In this document: piece after piece, positions 32,001 to 47,000 of the stretch
How the letters are laid out: each line of letters opens with the position of its first letter
Position numbering within the stretch: the first letter of the stretch is position 1
Assembly (NCBI GenBank): GCA_914767715.1
Contig: OU612067.1
Location: forward strand, 23,100,162-23,164,161
Origin: Membranipora membranacea
Lineage: Eukaryota; Bryozoa; Gymnolaemata; Cheilostomatida; Membraniporidae
DNA length: 64,000 bases
Reading direction: 5' to 3'
The notes under the pieces: model-generated
Databases searched by the model: none
Told to the model about the DNA's origin: nothing
What the model saw: the letters and a program-made list of their open reading frames with translations, nothing else
Translations under genes and position numbers: made by a program

Positions 32001-35000
32001 TCGCAGATTCTCTTAGCTGGTGTAAGAACAATCAGTGACACTTGTTTCTTGTTCTGGTCGTGTAACAGATATCTCATTATTCCGTTATCTTCTTGTACTT
32101 GAGCACCGTTGCTACCAGCTTCTACTGTATTGACTGGATTGATGTGTATGTCTAGAAACCCTGCGGTAATCAGATGAAAGATGTACCCGGGTACCGACAT
32201 ACCGTTGAGATACAGATCGATTTTCAGTGGAAATAGCTTTGGGCTAGGTTTAGCTGCAGATATGATTTGACTGCTGAAATAAGGAATGATAAACTTCATG
32301 CTGTCATCTTCTCTCCCTATGGGCCCGCAAATCAGGTGGAATGTTTTCAGAAGTGTTACGCCCACCTCAGCTGGCAGCTCTGATTCAGATTTGAGCAGAT
32401 TGTGAAGCAGGGCAGCATCGATGACCCCTGTTGCTTTGAAATCCTCCACCATTTTCACATACTCTCGTTTGTCAACAACTCTGTCATAGAATCGGTAGGG
32501 CACAAAGACCTCAATACGATCATCCCATGTTTGGTCAACCCGATGATCATACAGTGTCCCTATGAGAGAGACAAGAACATCAGGTCGATGGAATATATAT
32601 TCACACAGCTTGTCATCGTTTTGATACCACATTATTCTTCCTATTTCATGAATGTATTGTAAGATATATCGTTTTCTGCTCTTACGGAAACCTTTCACAA
32701 TGTCAGTAACCTTAATAAAAGGCTTGTCTGTCTGCACGGTAAGATCCATGAGTGTCTTATACCAGCTACCTGGTATCTCCGTCATAAGATGAGAACCGGC
32801 TTCGCTAAGGGTCTTCTTAAGAGAATAAAAAACAGTTTCAGTCGAAGTAGCAGATAACTCCAATACAATATTGATGAGGGGCTTAGATTTGTCACTGAAG
32901 CTTGTCATAGAAAAGAAAGGGCTTGTAGGGGAACCAGCACTCTCTTCTGCCTCTATTATCTGGAGGCGCAGTTTTTCGGCTGTTGCGATAAGCTGCTGCT
33001 TTCTTATATTAAGCTGCTCTTCAGTAAGCTTATCAGTATGCGTGAGAACTAGCACTGGTTGGCCAAGGTTAGGACGTGCTAAGTAGACGTGAGATATCCA
33101 TCTCATACAAAGATCTTGTGTTGCAGCATCCTCTCCTTTATCAGTCACCAAACTGTCAAACTCTGCTATATCTATGACAAGAAGCGGGACAGACTGAGTT
33201 TTAAATGTTAATTGGTAGGCAAAGTTATACACTTTATGCCCACCAAAGTCAATAAAAACCAGTCTAGATTTGTCATCCACTTTCGCTTCACAGATATTGA
33301 ATACTCGAGTTGCTTCATCCAGCTTGGAGTCTGTAGCAGATCGTTTTGTCAGCACCCGCTGATTTTCCTGAACACTTCTAACCAGGCTTGTTTTTCCCGC
33401 TCCACTTTTGCCGAACACAGTTACTGGGATAAGTTTTACATTGCTTTCTCGCTTGAACTTTAGATCATCTAGATACTTCTGTAGAGCTTTTCTACCCTGT
33501 TTAATGACGGCGTAGGGAGGAGATAAAAGTGCCTTGCAGCTTTTACAGTTGAAGTTTGTCAGTGTTTTGTTATTGAGGAGGCTCTCAGGTATTGAGGTGA
33601 GTTCTGTGTTGTGGCTTACATCCAGATACCATAACTGTTTGAGGTTCCCAAGGCTGTAAAAAATAACCATCTTTGTTAGTTGTGGTATGAATTTTGCTTG
33701 TTTTGAGAATATTAATGATAAATTGTTAACTATTGTTGATTTAGCAATGGAAGTCTGTCTGTGTTTTATGGTTTAGAGGTGAGTTGTTTGTTGGATCTTA
33801 TATCCAGTGATTGTTAACTGTTCGAGCTTCCCAAGGCTGCCATAATCACCATATTTATAAGCTATGCTTTGTCTTTCGCTTGATCGGAGAATATTAATTA
33901 TTATTGTTGACCTGTAAGCCTATAAACCTTTGGTCTAGAAGAATTGCAATAATGAAGAAAATCTTGGACAGATAATTGGCTGGATTGAATTTTGAATGCT
34001 TGGTTATATTCTTTGTGTATTGGGTCAGGATCTCTTCAACGATTATTTGAGGAAATAACATTTATTATGTTTATTATGTCTATTTCTTTCACTAATAGGA
34101 CAAATATCGGTTTAAGCATTTATTTTGATGATGAAAGTGTTTTGATTATCAATGCTTATGATCAATTTTCGGGGGATTGCTATTTGATATTTGTTGTCAG
34201 GCTGCTATTTTGTTAAATTTCAGATCATTGAAAATCCTTAATTCTCGGCCACTTGCATCTAATGAGAAAACAAAATTGCATCCAGACAAAACAAATGACT
34301 GATAAAACGAATGTTTTATCTGATAACATAAGTCTGTCTATATTTTTGTAGTTAACCGTGGAAGGGATAATGCGTGCTTTTTGAGCTCTTTCTCCCTAAC
34401 CCATCTTTTGTTGATAACCTAAAACCTAAAAAAATTTAGTTGCCGAATCACAATGGAGCAGCCATTCTCTATGATCCCATTCGATTTTCCACTTTGAATG
34501 AAGTTGACCACTCTCAATCCAAATGGATTCCTACTATACTCACGATGATAAAACTTGCCTGTCCGTCTGGTCGGGTCTCCCGGACTTTTAATTTTTTTTC
34601 ATGTGTGCTATTGCTAAAGATAAAATAATATATTTAGACAATGAGAAATAGAGTGGGAGAAAGGCACTTTTGAAGAATAAACACTCGTTAAAGATTTGTG
34701 TCGGTGGCATGGCCATAGTCTCGTATGCTATCCATTCATTCGCGGCTTCCATACGACAAAGATCTGAAAGCAAATGAAGTAACACAAACTAATACAAACA
34801 AATATTGCATCGGTGTTATTTCCATAATTCTATAACTCCTAAGATCAATGTGAAATTGAATCCTCAAAACATATTGAGAGCAGCTTTAAAAGGTCTTTTT
34901 CTCCAGCCCCCAGCACCCTCGGATGTTAACCTCTCCAACCTCTCCAACCCTCATATTACATCCACGAAGAGTAACAAACCTAGAGATTGCCCACTAAAAT

Positions 35001-38000
35001 GCTTTGCTGAAATATAACCTTGAACCTCATGCACTCAATTTCCGAATACAAACCTAAGCAACAAATAAACCTATTGATCTTTGGATATTTGAAACTAAGC
35101 GAAGGGGTCTGGAGCTTGTGTATGTGTAAATCTCAGTTGCAAACAGGTAGAAGTAATTTGTTAATTGATCAACTAAACACTAAACACCTTGAATGCGGCC
35201 ATTCAACTGACCTACTAATACCAATTTAAGTTAGTATAATTATATTCATTGTTTTTAAAGACAGGCAAATTCATGAAAACTACCTCACGGGAATAAAAAT
35301 GAATGTGAGTGTCTACAAATATGAGTATAATCATCCTGTCTGAGAAACTAGTCAAGTTTTGCAGATCAAAATCTAGTTTCCTTCAGTCACCTTACATTAT
35401 ACTCTATTACACATCACCACAACAATTACTGGAAAATCCATATCATAATAACAATAAAGGATTTTATAAAGCTATACATACTGCTAATTCGGCGCACGAG
35501 TGGACCTATGGGCGTATACCTAAGGTTAGCCGTGACTGCGTTGGTTAGATCTTAACGTTCCCTGGCCCAATATCCCACCATCATGTCACATAGACGTACT
35601 ACAGCAAACTCACGAGGAGCAACATCAAGCTTGTCAACACCCCAACCCAAACCTAGCGTCAAACCCCCACTGCCATGCGTCACGATCAGATGCAGAAGAT
35701 GATAGACAAACTCGATGCTAATAAAGCGTTTATGGAAGAAAGATTCAACAACATCTTCGAAGATCTACTAAGGGTGCTGAATAGAATTGATACCATCGAG
35801 AGAAAGCAGAAAGAAACTGAAGATAAGCAGACCGAGATGGAAAAATGCCTTAACTTTTATGGTGACGAGATCATGTCATTAAAAACGGAACTTGCAGCCA
35901 TTAAAACGGAGGAGATGAAGGAAATGGAGGCAAGTGCGGTGTAGGTAAAACAGGACAACGAGATGCGGTAGCAAGTTAATAAGCTTCAACAAGATCGTAA
36001 CCTGAAACAATTGAGGATAACGGGAATACTCTTTACAACTGCTGACAACCTGACACTGCTCATGGAGAGGCTGGCTGAACTGATGAAGGTCGGCAACTTT
36101 GCTAGAAATGATATTGATTCAGTCTACCGCGGAAAAGTGAACACCCTACCACAACCTCCTCCATATTCATTCGATTCAAATCGCTAGCTATAAGAGATGA
36201 ATTCAATGACGGACGTAAGCAGATTGGTCACCACAGCATCACGACTGACAGCCTGGGTATGTCAACCAAATCCAAAATATTCATCAATGAGTATTTAAAC
36301 CCGGCTGAGCAAAAACTCTTCTACCTAGCAAGACAGAATTGCGCTGAACTGTATTACAAGTATACATGGACCTCCCACAATCAAGTATTCATGCGTAAGA
36401 AGAAGTCGTCTGAGCTCATAAGAATCGTTGATGAAACAACGCTAGAAAAACTGAAGTAAAAATGATACCACAAACTTAATATTATATTCTTTTAGTCTCT
36501 CTTTTTATAACCATAACCAAATGGCCAGTGCACATGAACTAGAAGAACCATTTTTTGTAGAGCATTTTGCTAATAATTTACCATGTGAAGTAAATGAAAA
36601 GCTAGAAATCAGTGCCAGTCCTTATCAGTACTTCATTTAAACATACGTTGCCTAAGTCAGAAAATGGGACAGTTTGAATTGTTTGTAGCATCCCTTAATA
36701 CAAAGTTTTCCTGCATCATTTTATCAGAGACATGGTTCACATGGTGATACATTTTTACCTCAGTATTATATCGATGGTTATAATTTGTTTTCCAATTCCA
36801 GATCCTACCGAAATGGAGGTGGCATTGTTATTTATGTGAGTCAGATGTTTGAGGCTAGTGTGACGGACATCTCTTTGGCTGGTTGCGAGGCACTGCGCGT
36901 GCGGATTGGTGAGTCTGGGCGGGATGTGTGCACTGTGCTCGCTGTCTACCGGGTGCCCTCGGGCTCTTCGGCGGCTTTTCTTGGGGATTTACCTCTGGTT
37001 TTCCCCACTCTCCCCTCGAACTCACTTATTGTTGGTGACGTCAATATTGATTTAAATCCAGGAAATTATTTGGACTCAGCTTCAAAAGACTATAGCGAGT
37101 TGATTCAAAGCCAATGTTTTTATAATCTTATTCAATCCCCAACAAGAATTGGCGAAACCAAAATAAGTATTTTAGATCACATTATTGTCAAAAATTCAAA
37201 TCAGCACATAAAGTCGTGCACTCTAGATTTTGACATTTCAGATCATAAGCCGGTGTGTGCATCCTTTGTTTACAAAAAGCACAGCCACAATTTTAACAAA
37301 AATCCCTCACCAATGAGCATAACTAACACAGATTATGTGTTATTACAAGACATTATACAGCAACAAAATTGGTCCCCCATTACAGAAATATCTGACACCA
37401 ACACGCTTTTCAACTTTTCATTGCAAAACTAGGGCCAGGAAGCATCAACGTTCTACTTTCAAGAAACCTTGGATGACTAAGCAATAATTTACACTTACAT
37501 AAGAACGTACTAAGCTTCAAAAAATAAGCAAATTACAACCGTTCAATGGTGAACTACGAATGCGGTATAGGAAATTCAGAAATCACGTAACAAACTGCTT
37601 AAACATGGCAAGGAAAGAGCATTACAAAGCTCAGTATGATAAGTGTTGTGGGAATACCAATGAAAAATGGAGATTTGTCATGAGTTTTATTAAAAAAGAT
37701 ACCAATGGTTCACATGAGAAAATTCATCTCGGACATGATGATGATCAGAGCATTTCCGTAGCTGATAAATTTAATGATTTCTTTATCAATGTTCGTACTA
37801 ATCTGGCAGAAAATCATCCAACCACTGCAACCAAATTTACAAAATATTTTCCTAAAATTGATAATGCTTTTGCAGCTGAATTTTCTTTCACTGAAATTGA
37901 GGCCTGATGACTACCAATGCAAGCTTTTAAAGATGATAAATTAACCCTGGCACCACTCTTAACATACTTAGCCGACCTGATGATATAAACCTCAATTTTC

Positions 38001-41000
38001 CCAGACTGCTTAAAAATTGCTCGTGTGAAACCACTTTTAAAAAAGGAGATAAAACTAGAGGTAATAGTTACAGACCGATTTTAATTTTAAATTCGACATC
38101 GAAAGTTTTAGAAAAGCTCCTTTCAATGCAAATCAGAGAGTATCTGGAGTGCAGAGATTTACTCACTAATTACCAATTTGGCTTACAACTGACGCAAATA
38201 ATATTATAATGGAACAACCTTACAACAATTTTAATGATAGAGGCATCACCCAGGGTGCGCTTTTAGATTTTTCAAATGCTTTTGATGCAATAAATCAGGG
38301 CATTCTCATCAGTAAACTGAATTTCTTTTTTGATTTTCCTCTCCCTCTTGTCGACTTTTAGAAAATTATCTTTTAAACAGAAAACAATTTGTCTTGGTTA
38401 ACGATGTTGAGTCAGGGTTATTGCAAGTCAAGATTGGATTTCCCCAGGGTTCGGTTCTCAGGCCACTTTTATTTTTGATTTATATTAACGACCTTTTAAA
38501 TGCAGCACCTGATCTAAATTATATACTTTTTGCTGATGATACAAACATTTTTAATACTTAACCTGAAGTTATGAAAAGAACTTTACCTTTGATTAATGAA
38601 TGGTGTATCACCAACCGTCTTGTTATTAACTATGAGAAAACCTTTCAAGTCCTTTTTAAAGCCCCAAACAAATTTTTAACCCTGAGGAATTCAAGCTCGA
38701 ATTCGGGAACTCTATTTTAAAAGAAAAAGGAACCAACAAATTTTTAGGACTTGAGTTAGACTCCAACCCAACTTTCCATGAGCAATTTAAAAGCCTTAAA
38801 AAGAAATTAAATTTAACTCTGATGATGATGTGAGCACTACGTCCAGCTATGGAGCTATGGAGCTAAACCGACTATCAAAGTGATTGCCAGAAGCTGCTGA
38901 ATCTATTGCAATTTTCAAACTTAAATTCCGATTGAATCCAGTTGAGTTATCAACATTTAACCCTAGCTGGGAACGATAAATCAATGATAGCTTTGAGTAA
39001 AAATCACTGTGTCTACACCCTCCAGTGACGTCGCGTCACCATAATTAAGTGCCTCACTTCAGCTATATACAGTGTCATGTCTAGGTTTATTATTAAGTCT
39101 ATGGTCTGACCATACTGATTCACAATACTACCAATACGTTCTCATGTCTAAATTAAAATATGTTGGGAGTTATCCTATCATATAAATATAGAAGATAACT
39201 GCCTTTTGCGATATGTATACGTATGTATAAGGTTAATTTGACAAACAAAGATTGCCTCACTGAGAGAACCCTTGTAATTTGATTGTTGGTATAATATACA
39301 TAAAATACAGATTCAGTTCAGAACAAGATCCTCTGTTAGCTATCTGCACCTGTCAGGTATAATTCTTTGTCAAGAGGTGTTCGATATTCTGCTATGAGAC
39401 TTTGTAGCAGAAACTGACAAATATTGAGTCGTTTTGTTAATAGCGTTTGATGTGTCTCGTAGAAAGTATATTAACAAGAAAATATTAATCTATTTAGTTG
39501 TTCTTTAAGTTGTGACCAGCAGCTCAAATCACCGGAGTGATTATCCATGGTTTTTGTCTGATGAGAACACATTCTGACATTTAAATCCTAGAATAGAACT
39601 AGGACTGTAACAAAACTATTAAGCGATTAATTGACACCCTCTTATCAACATTTATTAACCAGACCTGAATCCTAAGCTACTGTAAAGTTGCCAGCAACAG
39701 CCCATAATAATAATCATGATAATATATTTTGTTACAAATAAACAGAGAGAAGACGATACGGATACAGTATATGATGAGTGATGGTAAGATAGACGATATG
39801 ACTCACCTCTCAGGTATACTTCTTAAGTCACACCCAGACACATATATCTTCTTAAGTGACCTCATCCCTCCTAATCCTTCAGGTAATGTCTGTAGGTTCG
39901 CATTAGAGTGTAAGTATAACTCCTCCAGTTCGGTCAGTGAGCAGATGCTGAGGGAACAAAAATTTCATTCAATAATTATATATAGTTTTCCGACTTAGAT
40001 TTTATTACTGCCACTGGCTGAGGAGAAAATTAAGAACAATGGTAATCACAGGATTTCTAATGTTTGGTAAAATAATTCTATAGCAATTTATATCCAATTT
40101 TGCGTACCAGTACCACTAACAAAAAGAAGGGTGAGACTTTAGACAAGCTTAATTACCAAGTTAGAGGGCCTGTTACAAATGCGAGGCATCTTCTCTAGCA
40201 AAAGAGACAAGCAGCAAAAGAGACGAGAGGTAGTAGCACCTTAAAGGGGCACTTATTAGCCTGCAGGCTCTCAGTACAAATAAACCTAACTAAACCAACA
40301 ATACACCAGTGGCCAGTAAGCAATACAATCCTGGTGTTTTAAAAAATAATACTACCAACACATTCTAAATCATAAAATTAAATATGTTGGGAGTTATCCT
40401 GCCTTATAATTATAGAAGATAACTGCCTTTTGCCATGTGTATCAAAGGCTAATTTGACAATTAAAAAGGTTCTGAGAGAACCCATGTATTTCTATTATTA
40501 ATGAAAGAAATATAAAGTACAGATTCAGTTCAGTACATGATACCCTGTTATCTATCTGCACCTGGCAGGTACATATCCAGCTTTGTCAACAGGTATTAGA
40601 AATTCAGCCATGAGACTTTGTAGTGAAAACTGACAAATATTGAGTTGTTTTGTTTACAATGTATGATATGTTTTGTAGAATATAATTACCTATTGGCTGC
40701 AATTAGGATATTCATGGTAAAAAAATATGGATTTGCTCGGTTTGTTTTCACCCTGTGTGGTATGCTCTATGATATAATTTCACCCAGCACGGTCTCTGGA
40801 TACAGCAGTTACAGTTAGTCTCAGTCAACCATGATTTTGTTTGAGTATCTTAAAATTACTTATTGATAACATTTTTGTGACAGTCACTGAGATATTGTTA
40901 AAAGTAAAGTAGTAGTAAAATATATGCAGAGGGTACTATGTTATGATTAACATTAACAACACAAAAAACAAAGAGGTCTCATTATTTTATCTGTGTAAAT

Positions 41001-44000
41001 TACACCAGCTGGCTCTTTTATCAGTGATAGATGAGATATCATGTAAAAGTACAGAAATGTGACAGGGACTACTGATAACTAGCATTCTGATATGGCAGTT
41101 ATGGCTTTAGAATGTCATAATTCTGACGACAGCTTCATGTGGCGATTCCCAACTAAAATAAGGGTTGGTTTTTCAGTGTAAATAGTCATTAAACCAAATC
41201 ATCTTATACGAATTTGCTGAAATCATTTTTAAAGCACTGTCCCAAAATTTGTTAAAAGTTTTGTATATTATGTGTTATATAATACCCAAGTGCAATGTGT
41301 AAATACCATAATATTTTGACATTATTTTTGATGATCACAAAAAGAAAGATGAAATGTTCACCCTCCTTGCAAACAACTGAATATACTGACGGGAATCCCA
41401 AGATATCAAAGGCTAATTTGACAATTAAAAAGATTCTGAGAGAACCCATGTACTTCTATTATTAATGAAAGATATATAAAGTACAGATTCAGTTCAGTAC
41501 AAGATACTCTGTTAGCTATCTGCACCTGTCAGGTATAATTCTTTGTCAAGAGGTGTTCGATATTCTGCTATAAGACTTTGTAGCAGAAACTGACAAATAT
41601 TGAGTCGTTTTGTTAATAGTGTTTGATGTGTCTCGTAGAAAGTATATTAACAAGAAAATATTAATCTATCTAGCAGCTCAAATCACCGGAGTGATTATCC
41701 AGGGTTTTTGTCTGATGGGAACACATTCTGACATTTCTGACATTTAAATCCTAGTATAGCGAGTTGATTCAAAGCCAATGTTTTTATAATCTTATTCAAT
41801 CCCCAACAAGAATTGGCGAAACCAAAATAAGTATTTTAGATCACATTATTGTTAAAAATTCAAATCGGCACATAAAGTCGTGCACTCTAGATTTTGACAT
41901 TTCAGATCATAAGCCGGTGTGTGTGCATTCTTTGTTTACAAAAAGCACAGCCATAATTTTAACAAAAATCCCTCACAAATGAACATAACTAAAACAAATT
42001 ATGTGTTATTACAAGAAATTATACAGCAACAAAATTGGTCCCCCATTACAGAAATATCTGACACCAACACAGCTTTTAAACTTTTCATTGAAAAACTAAG
42101 CTCATGTGTTGATGATGCAAGCAACAAAATTAGTAGCAGAGAGCATCAACGATCTACATTCAAGAAACCTTGGATGACGAAGCAATTATTTACACTTACA
42201 AAAGAACGTACTAAGCTTCACAAAATGAGAAAATTACAACCATTCAATGGGTGAATTACAAATGCGGTAACTGCGTAAAGATGGCAAAGAAAGAGTTTTA
42301 CAAAGCTCAGTATGATAATTGTTGTGGGAATACCAATGAAAAATGGAGATTTGTCATGAGTTTTATTAAAAAAGATACCAATGGTTCACATGAGAAAATT
42401 CATCTCGGACATGATGATGATAAGAGCATTTCCGTAGCTGATAAATTTAATGATTTCTTTACCGATGTTGGTACTAATCTGGCAGAAGATCTTCCAACCA
42501 CTGCAACCAAATTTACAAAATATTTTCCTAAAATTGCTAAAGCTTTTGCAGCTGAACTTTCTTTCACTGAAATTTAGACCGCTGCTACTCTTATAATGAA
42601 TGATAGCTTCTCCAATAAGAAAGCTACAGGACCTGATAGAATACCAACGCAAGCTTTATAAGATAATAAATTAACCCTGGCACCACTTTTAACATACTTA
42701 GCCGACCTGATGATAAAAACCTCGGTTTTCCCAGACTGCTTAAAAAACTGCTCGTGTGAAGCCACTTTTTAAAAAGGGAGATAAAACTAGATGTAATAAT
42801 TACAAACCCTTTTCAATTTTAAATTCGACATCAAAAGTTTTAGAAAAACTCCTTTCAATGCAAATCAGAGAGTATCTGGAGTGCAAAAATTTACTCACAA
42901 ATTACCAATTTTGCTTTAGATCAAAGCGCAGTACAACTGATGCAATTAATATTATAATGCCACAATAAATCATGGCATTCTTATCAGTAAACTGAAACTT
43001 TTTGGATTTTCCTCTCCCTCTTGTCGACTTTTAGAAAATTATCTTTTAAACAGAAAACAATTTGTCTTGGTTACGATGTTGAGTCAGGGTTATTGCCAGT
43101 TAAGATTGGTGTTCTCCAGGGTTCAGTTCTCAGGCCACTTTTATTTTTAATTTATATTAACGACCTTTTAAATGCAGCACCTGATCTTAATTATATTATA
43201 TTTTTTGCTGATGATACAAACGTTTTTAGTACTGAACTGAAGTTATGAAAGGAAATTTACCTTTGATTAATGAATGGTGTATCACCAACCGTCTTGTTAT
43301 TAACTATGAGAAAACCTTTTTCAAGTTCTTTTTAAAGCCCCAAAGAAAATTTTTAACCCTGAAGAACTCAAGCTCGAATTCGGGAACTCTATATTAAAAG
43401 AAAAGGGAACCACCAAAATTTTAGGACTTGAGTTAGACTCCAACCTAACTTTCCATGAGCATTTTAAAAGCCTTAAAAAGAAATTAAATTTAACTCTGAT
43501 GATCCGTCTAGCCATTGACCAAAAGTCAATGGTTGACATATATTACAGCTTTTGTTATCCTCATTTGATATACGGATTAGAGTTCTGGGGCCACGCAAGT
43601 GATAGCCAACTACGACCAATACAGACTCTACAAAAATGCTCTGCGAATCATGTAGGGAATTGGACCAGGGGCTCACATTTCTAGTCATTTTGAAAAACCA
43701 ACATCAAGCAAGGAGAGAGGTCCTTGTTGAGCGATGGCATATCCTTGTTCAACAAGTACCTTTTGGGAGTTTGGACGGGGCCAGGGTGCGATCTCACAGT
43801 TGGGCTGGCGGGGCGTCTCTGGTCGTGCGGTGGATAGCGGGTACGGTGGGCATGTTTTGTCTGGGCTTTTCATGATGTTCGTGTGGTGTTTTTGTAATTA
43901 GCTAGAGGGTTGGCTGTCTCTCTAGTCACAGACTATCTGGCTGACCCATGCTTTTATTTACTTTCTCTGAACATTTATTTCTTATAATTTACAATGTTTC

Positions 44001-47000
44001 TTTATAGCGAAACACCAAAAAAAAATTATCCCAATGAACTGCCTGTAGGCCATCAGTCACAATAAACCGAACTAAATCAACAATACACCAGTGGTCAGTA
44101 AACAATAAAAACAATGAATAGAGAATCTCCAATCCTGGTGTTCAAAAAATGATTTGTCTTTTAAAAGGCTGCAAAAGATGATAGAGCAAATGAGATGTAT
44201 CAAGCTGGATGGAATAATTATGTTTGACCCTGCTGATTTAGAATAATACCGATACAATTTCATTCCTTGATCTTTCCATATTAAAAAATAAGATTACTGC
44301 TTGTGGTATTCAATAATTTGCAGTGTGCATCCAAGTTTTATCTGCCAAATGCAATTACATTTGATTTATTCGTATATGATATAAAATGTACAGAATAAGA
44401 TCATGCCGATGATACCATGTGATTTATCTGCACCTAATAGGTAATGAGGTAATTTTTTTAGACAACGGGCCTGGTGTGAGTTATTCTCTAATAGGTCTTT
44501 GTAGCAGAAACTAAAAAAAATATTGAGTTGCTCTGTTTATAGTGTCATCTGATTGTTATCTCCTAATCTGAAAGTGAGTGCAATGGTGGTATTAAGGGAT
44601 TGAGGCAAATGAACAACAGTTTTTCACAATTATTTATTTATTTTAATTGTTTTATGTATGACAATCAGCAGTGTAATAGTCACTTCAATTTCCTTGGATG
44701 TATGTTCAATCATTCCATGTTTTGATATTATATTGATAGAGAACAAAGTGCTTTTAATAAGCGATAATATTTTTAGTATCACCTCAGGACTTGACATTAA
44801 TCAACCCCTACCCACAGAGTGATGTGATGACTGACTGGATGTGATATCACTTACTTAGCTGTAAGCATTGTCACGACTACTAGCAAGTAGTTTGAGTAGG
44901 CCGTACTTCTAGAGTACACTGTGCAGTTGAGCACAGTAGCTAAAAGTGTGTCAGGTGATGATTATTACATGGTGGCTTAAGGCTTGTCAGGTGAAAATCA
45001 TGACAGAGCGCGGAAAATGTCCGAAGTTTTATTCACTGCGCAAGGCATATTTGTTTCCCCATCAAACCAGTCCCTGTATGAACTCATTTACACTTGAGTG
45101 TCATGGTGTGTTATATAATCACTAATTGGCTGCACCTATGATATTCATGGTCGTAAATTACCAAGTCGCTCCATTTTTTTGTGATATAATTTTGACCAAA
45201 AGCGTGGTAATTTCTATGATATTACTTCATCCAGCATGGTCTCTGGATACAGCAGTTACAGTGGGTCTCAGTTCAAACCATGTTTTCATTCCACATATCC
45301 AGAGATTACTATGTAATGATAAATGAGCAACACAAAAAGAGGTCTCATTATTTAATCTGAAGAATTTACATGAGCAGGGAGTTTTGTTGGTGATAGATGA
45401 GATGTCAGTAAAAGTACAAAAATGTGACAGGGGCTGCTGATAACTAGCATTCTGATATGACAATTATGTCATTTTATGTCATAATTTTGACAACAGCTTC
45501 ATTTGGCGATTGCCACCTTAGATAAGGGAAGAGAAATTTCAGTATAAATAGACATTAAATCAAATCATCTTATACTAATTTGGTGAAACCATTTTTGAAG
45601 CACTGTCCCAAAATATTTTTACAAAAATCATTTTGATTACGGTAAAAAATGATAAAATGTTCACCTCTATTGTGAAATATCATATAAAACAACAAATCAT
45701 AAGCTTTACACCGATTGTATATCACAAGCCAATGTACATCTAACTGCTGGGTGTCTGTTTTGACGGATACGTATTGAACCAGTGAAAAGTATATTAGCAC
45801 CAAGATATTAATTGATTTCCTTGTCCTCATAGTTGTGACCAGCATCTCAAATCACCGGAGTGATTCCCCCGGGTTTTTTTTCTAATGAGAACAGATTTAT
45901 GATTTTCTGACATTAAAATCCAAGTATTGAACTAGTACTGTAACAAAACTCTTGATAACTTCATAAACAGACCTGAATCCTAAGATACAGTAAAGTTGCC
46001 AGCGACCCCCCATACTAATGATAAATCATGACAATACAATTTGTTACAAATAAACACAGAGAGGAAACAATACAGTTACAGTATATGATGAGTGATGGTG
46101 AGATAGAGGATATGACTCACCTCTCGGGTAGAGTTCTCAAGTCACACTCGGACATTTGTATACTCTTAAGCGACCTCATCCCTCCTAGTCCTTCAGGTAA
46201 TGTCTGTAGGTTCCTATTACTGTATAAGGATAACTCCTCCAGTTCGGTCAGTGAGCAAATGCTGAGGGAACAAAAGATTCATTCAATAATTATATATAGT
46301 TTTCCGACTTAGATTTTATTACTGCCACTGACTAAGAAAATTAACAACAATGATAATCACTGGATTTCATATATTAATTTTATATTAAATTTAACCCAAT
46401 TTTGCATACCAGTAGCACTAACAAAAATAGGTTGAGACTTAGGACAACCTTAATTACCAAGCTAGGGGGCCCGTGAAAAGTGTGAGGCGCCTTCTCTGAC
46501 AAAAAGGACAAGACCCAAAAGAGACGATAGACAGTGCCCTGCTAAGGGGCACCTATCAGCCTGTAGGCTCTCAGTATGAATAAAACTACTAAAACAACAA
46601 TACACCAGTTCTCAGTAAGCATTACAAAGAGTTAATAGAGAGTTTCTTTTCCTGGTGTTTGATAAAATCTCATTTCCACAATTAACTATGTTAGGAGATA
46701 TGTTGTCATATGAATAGAGAAGATAACTGCCCTTTGTCACGTGTATCAAAGGTTAATTTGACGATAAAAGATATTCTGAGACAACCCATGTATTTGAATT
46801 ATTAGTATAAGATATATATATATAGTACAGATTCCGTTCAGTACATGATACCCTGTTATCTATCTGCACCTGACAGTGTCTACGATTTGTAAGATATGTA
46901 ATGAAATTGTTAAAAGTATATTAACAAGAAAATATAAATCCATTGCCTTGTTCCTTTAATTGTGACCAGCATCTCAAATCGCCGCAGAGATTCCCCGGTT

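Larger units (their letters stand above)
35560..38985 (+). mobile_element. LINE copy 1 (ORF1 + ORF2), degenerate, in intron antisense to host gene
   Basis: A non-LTR retrotransposon with remnants of both ORFs, from an ORF1 start near 35583 to an ORF2 C-terminus (SIAIFKLKFRLNPVEL) near 38985. The endonuclease and RT style (SDHKPV, NYRPISIL-like, FADDTN) fits the broad CR1/L2/Jockey group; I cannot name the clade. It has several frameshifts and stops plus an internal deletion near 38830-38870 that removes the RT thumb region present in copies 2 and 3. The 5' boundary is approximate, and no poly(A) tail is evident. Confidence 0.8.
39100..46320. repeat. segmental duplication, half 1 (about 7.4 kb)
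   Basis: Holds exon B3, LINE copy 2 and exon B2, all in intron. Near-identical sequence recurs 7.3-7.5 kb to the right: 45126 matches 52488, 43636 matches 51042, and 42386 matches 49695. Boundaries are approximate because smaller B-type units of 1-2 kb are nested inside. Confidence 0.8.

Noticed and set aside
45126-45326. Open frame MAAPMIFMVVNYQ repeated at 52488
   Set aside because: Identical twin lies in the duplicated intron; no domain, splice or codon evidence of coding.
45227-45463. Minus-strand frame repeated at 52589
   Set aside because: Part of the duplicated intron block; no homology seen and no splice link to the LRR exons.
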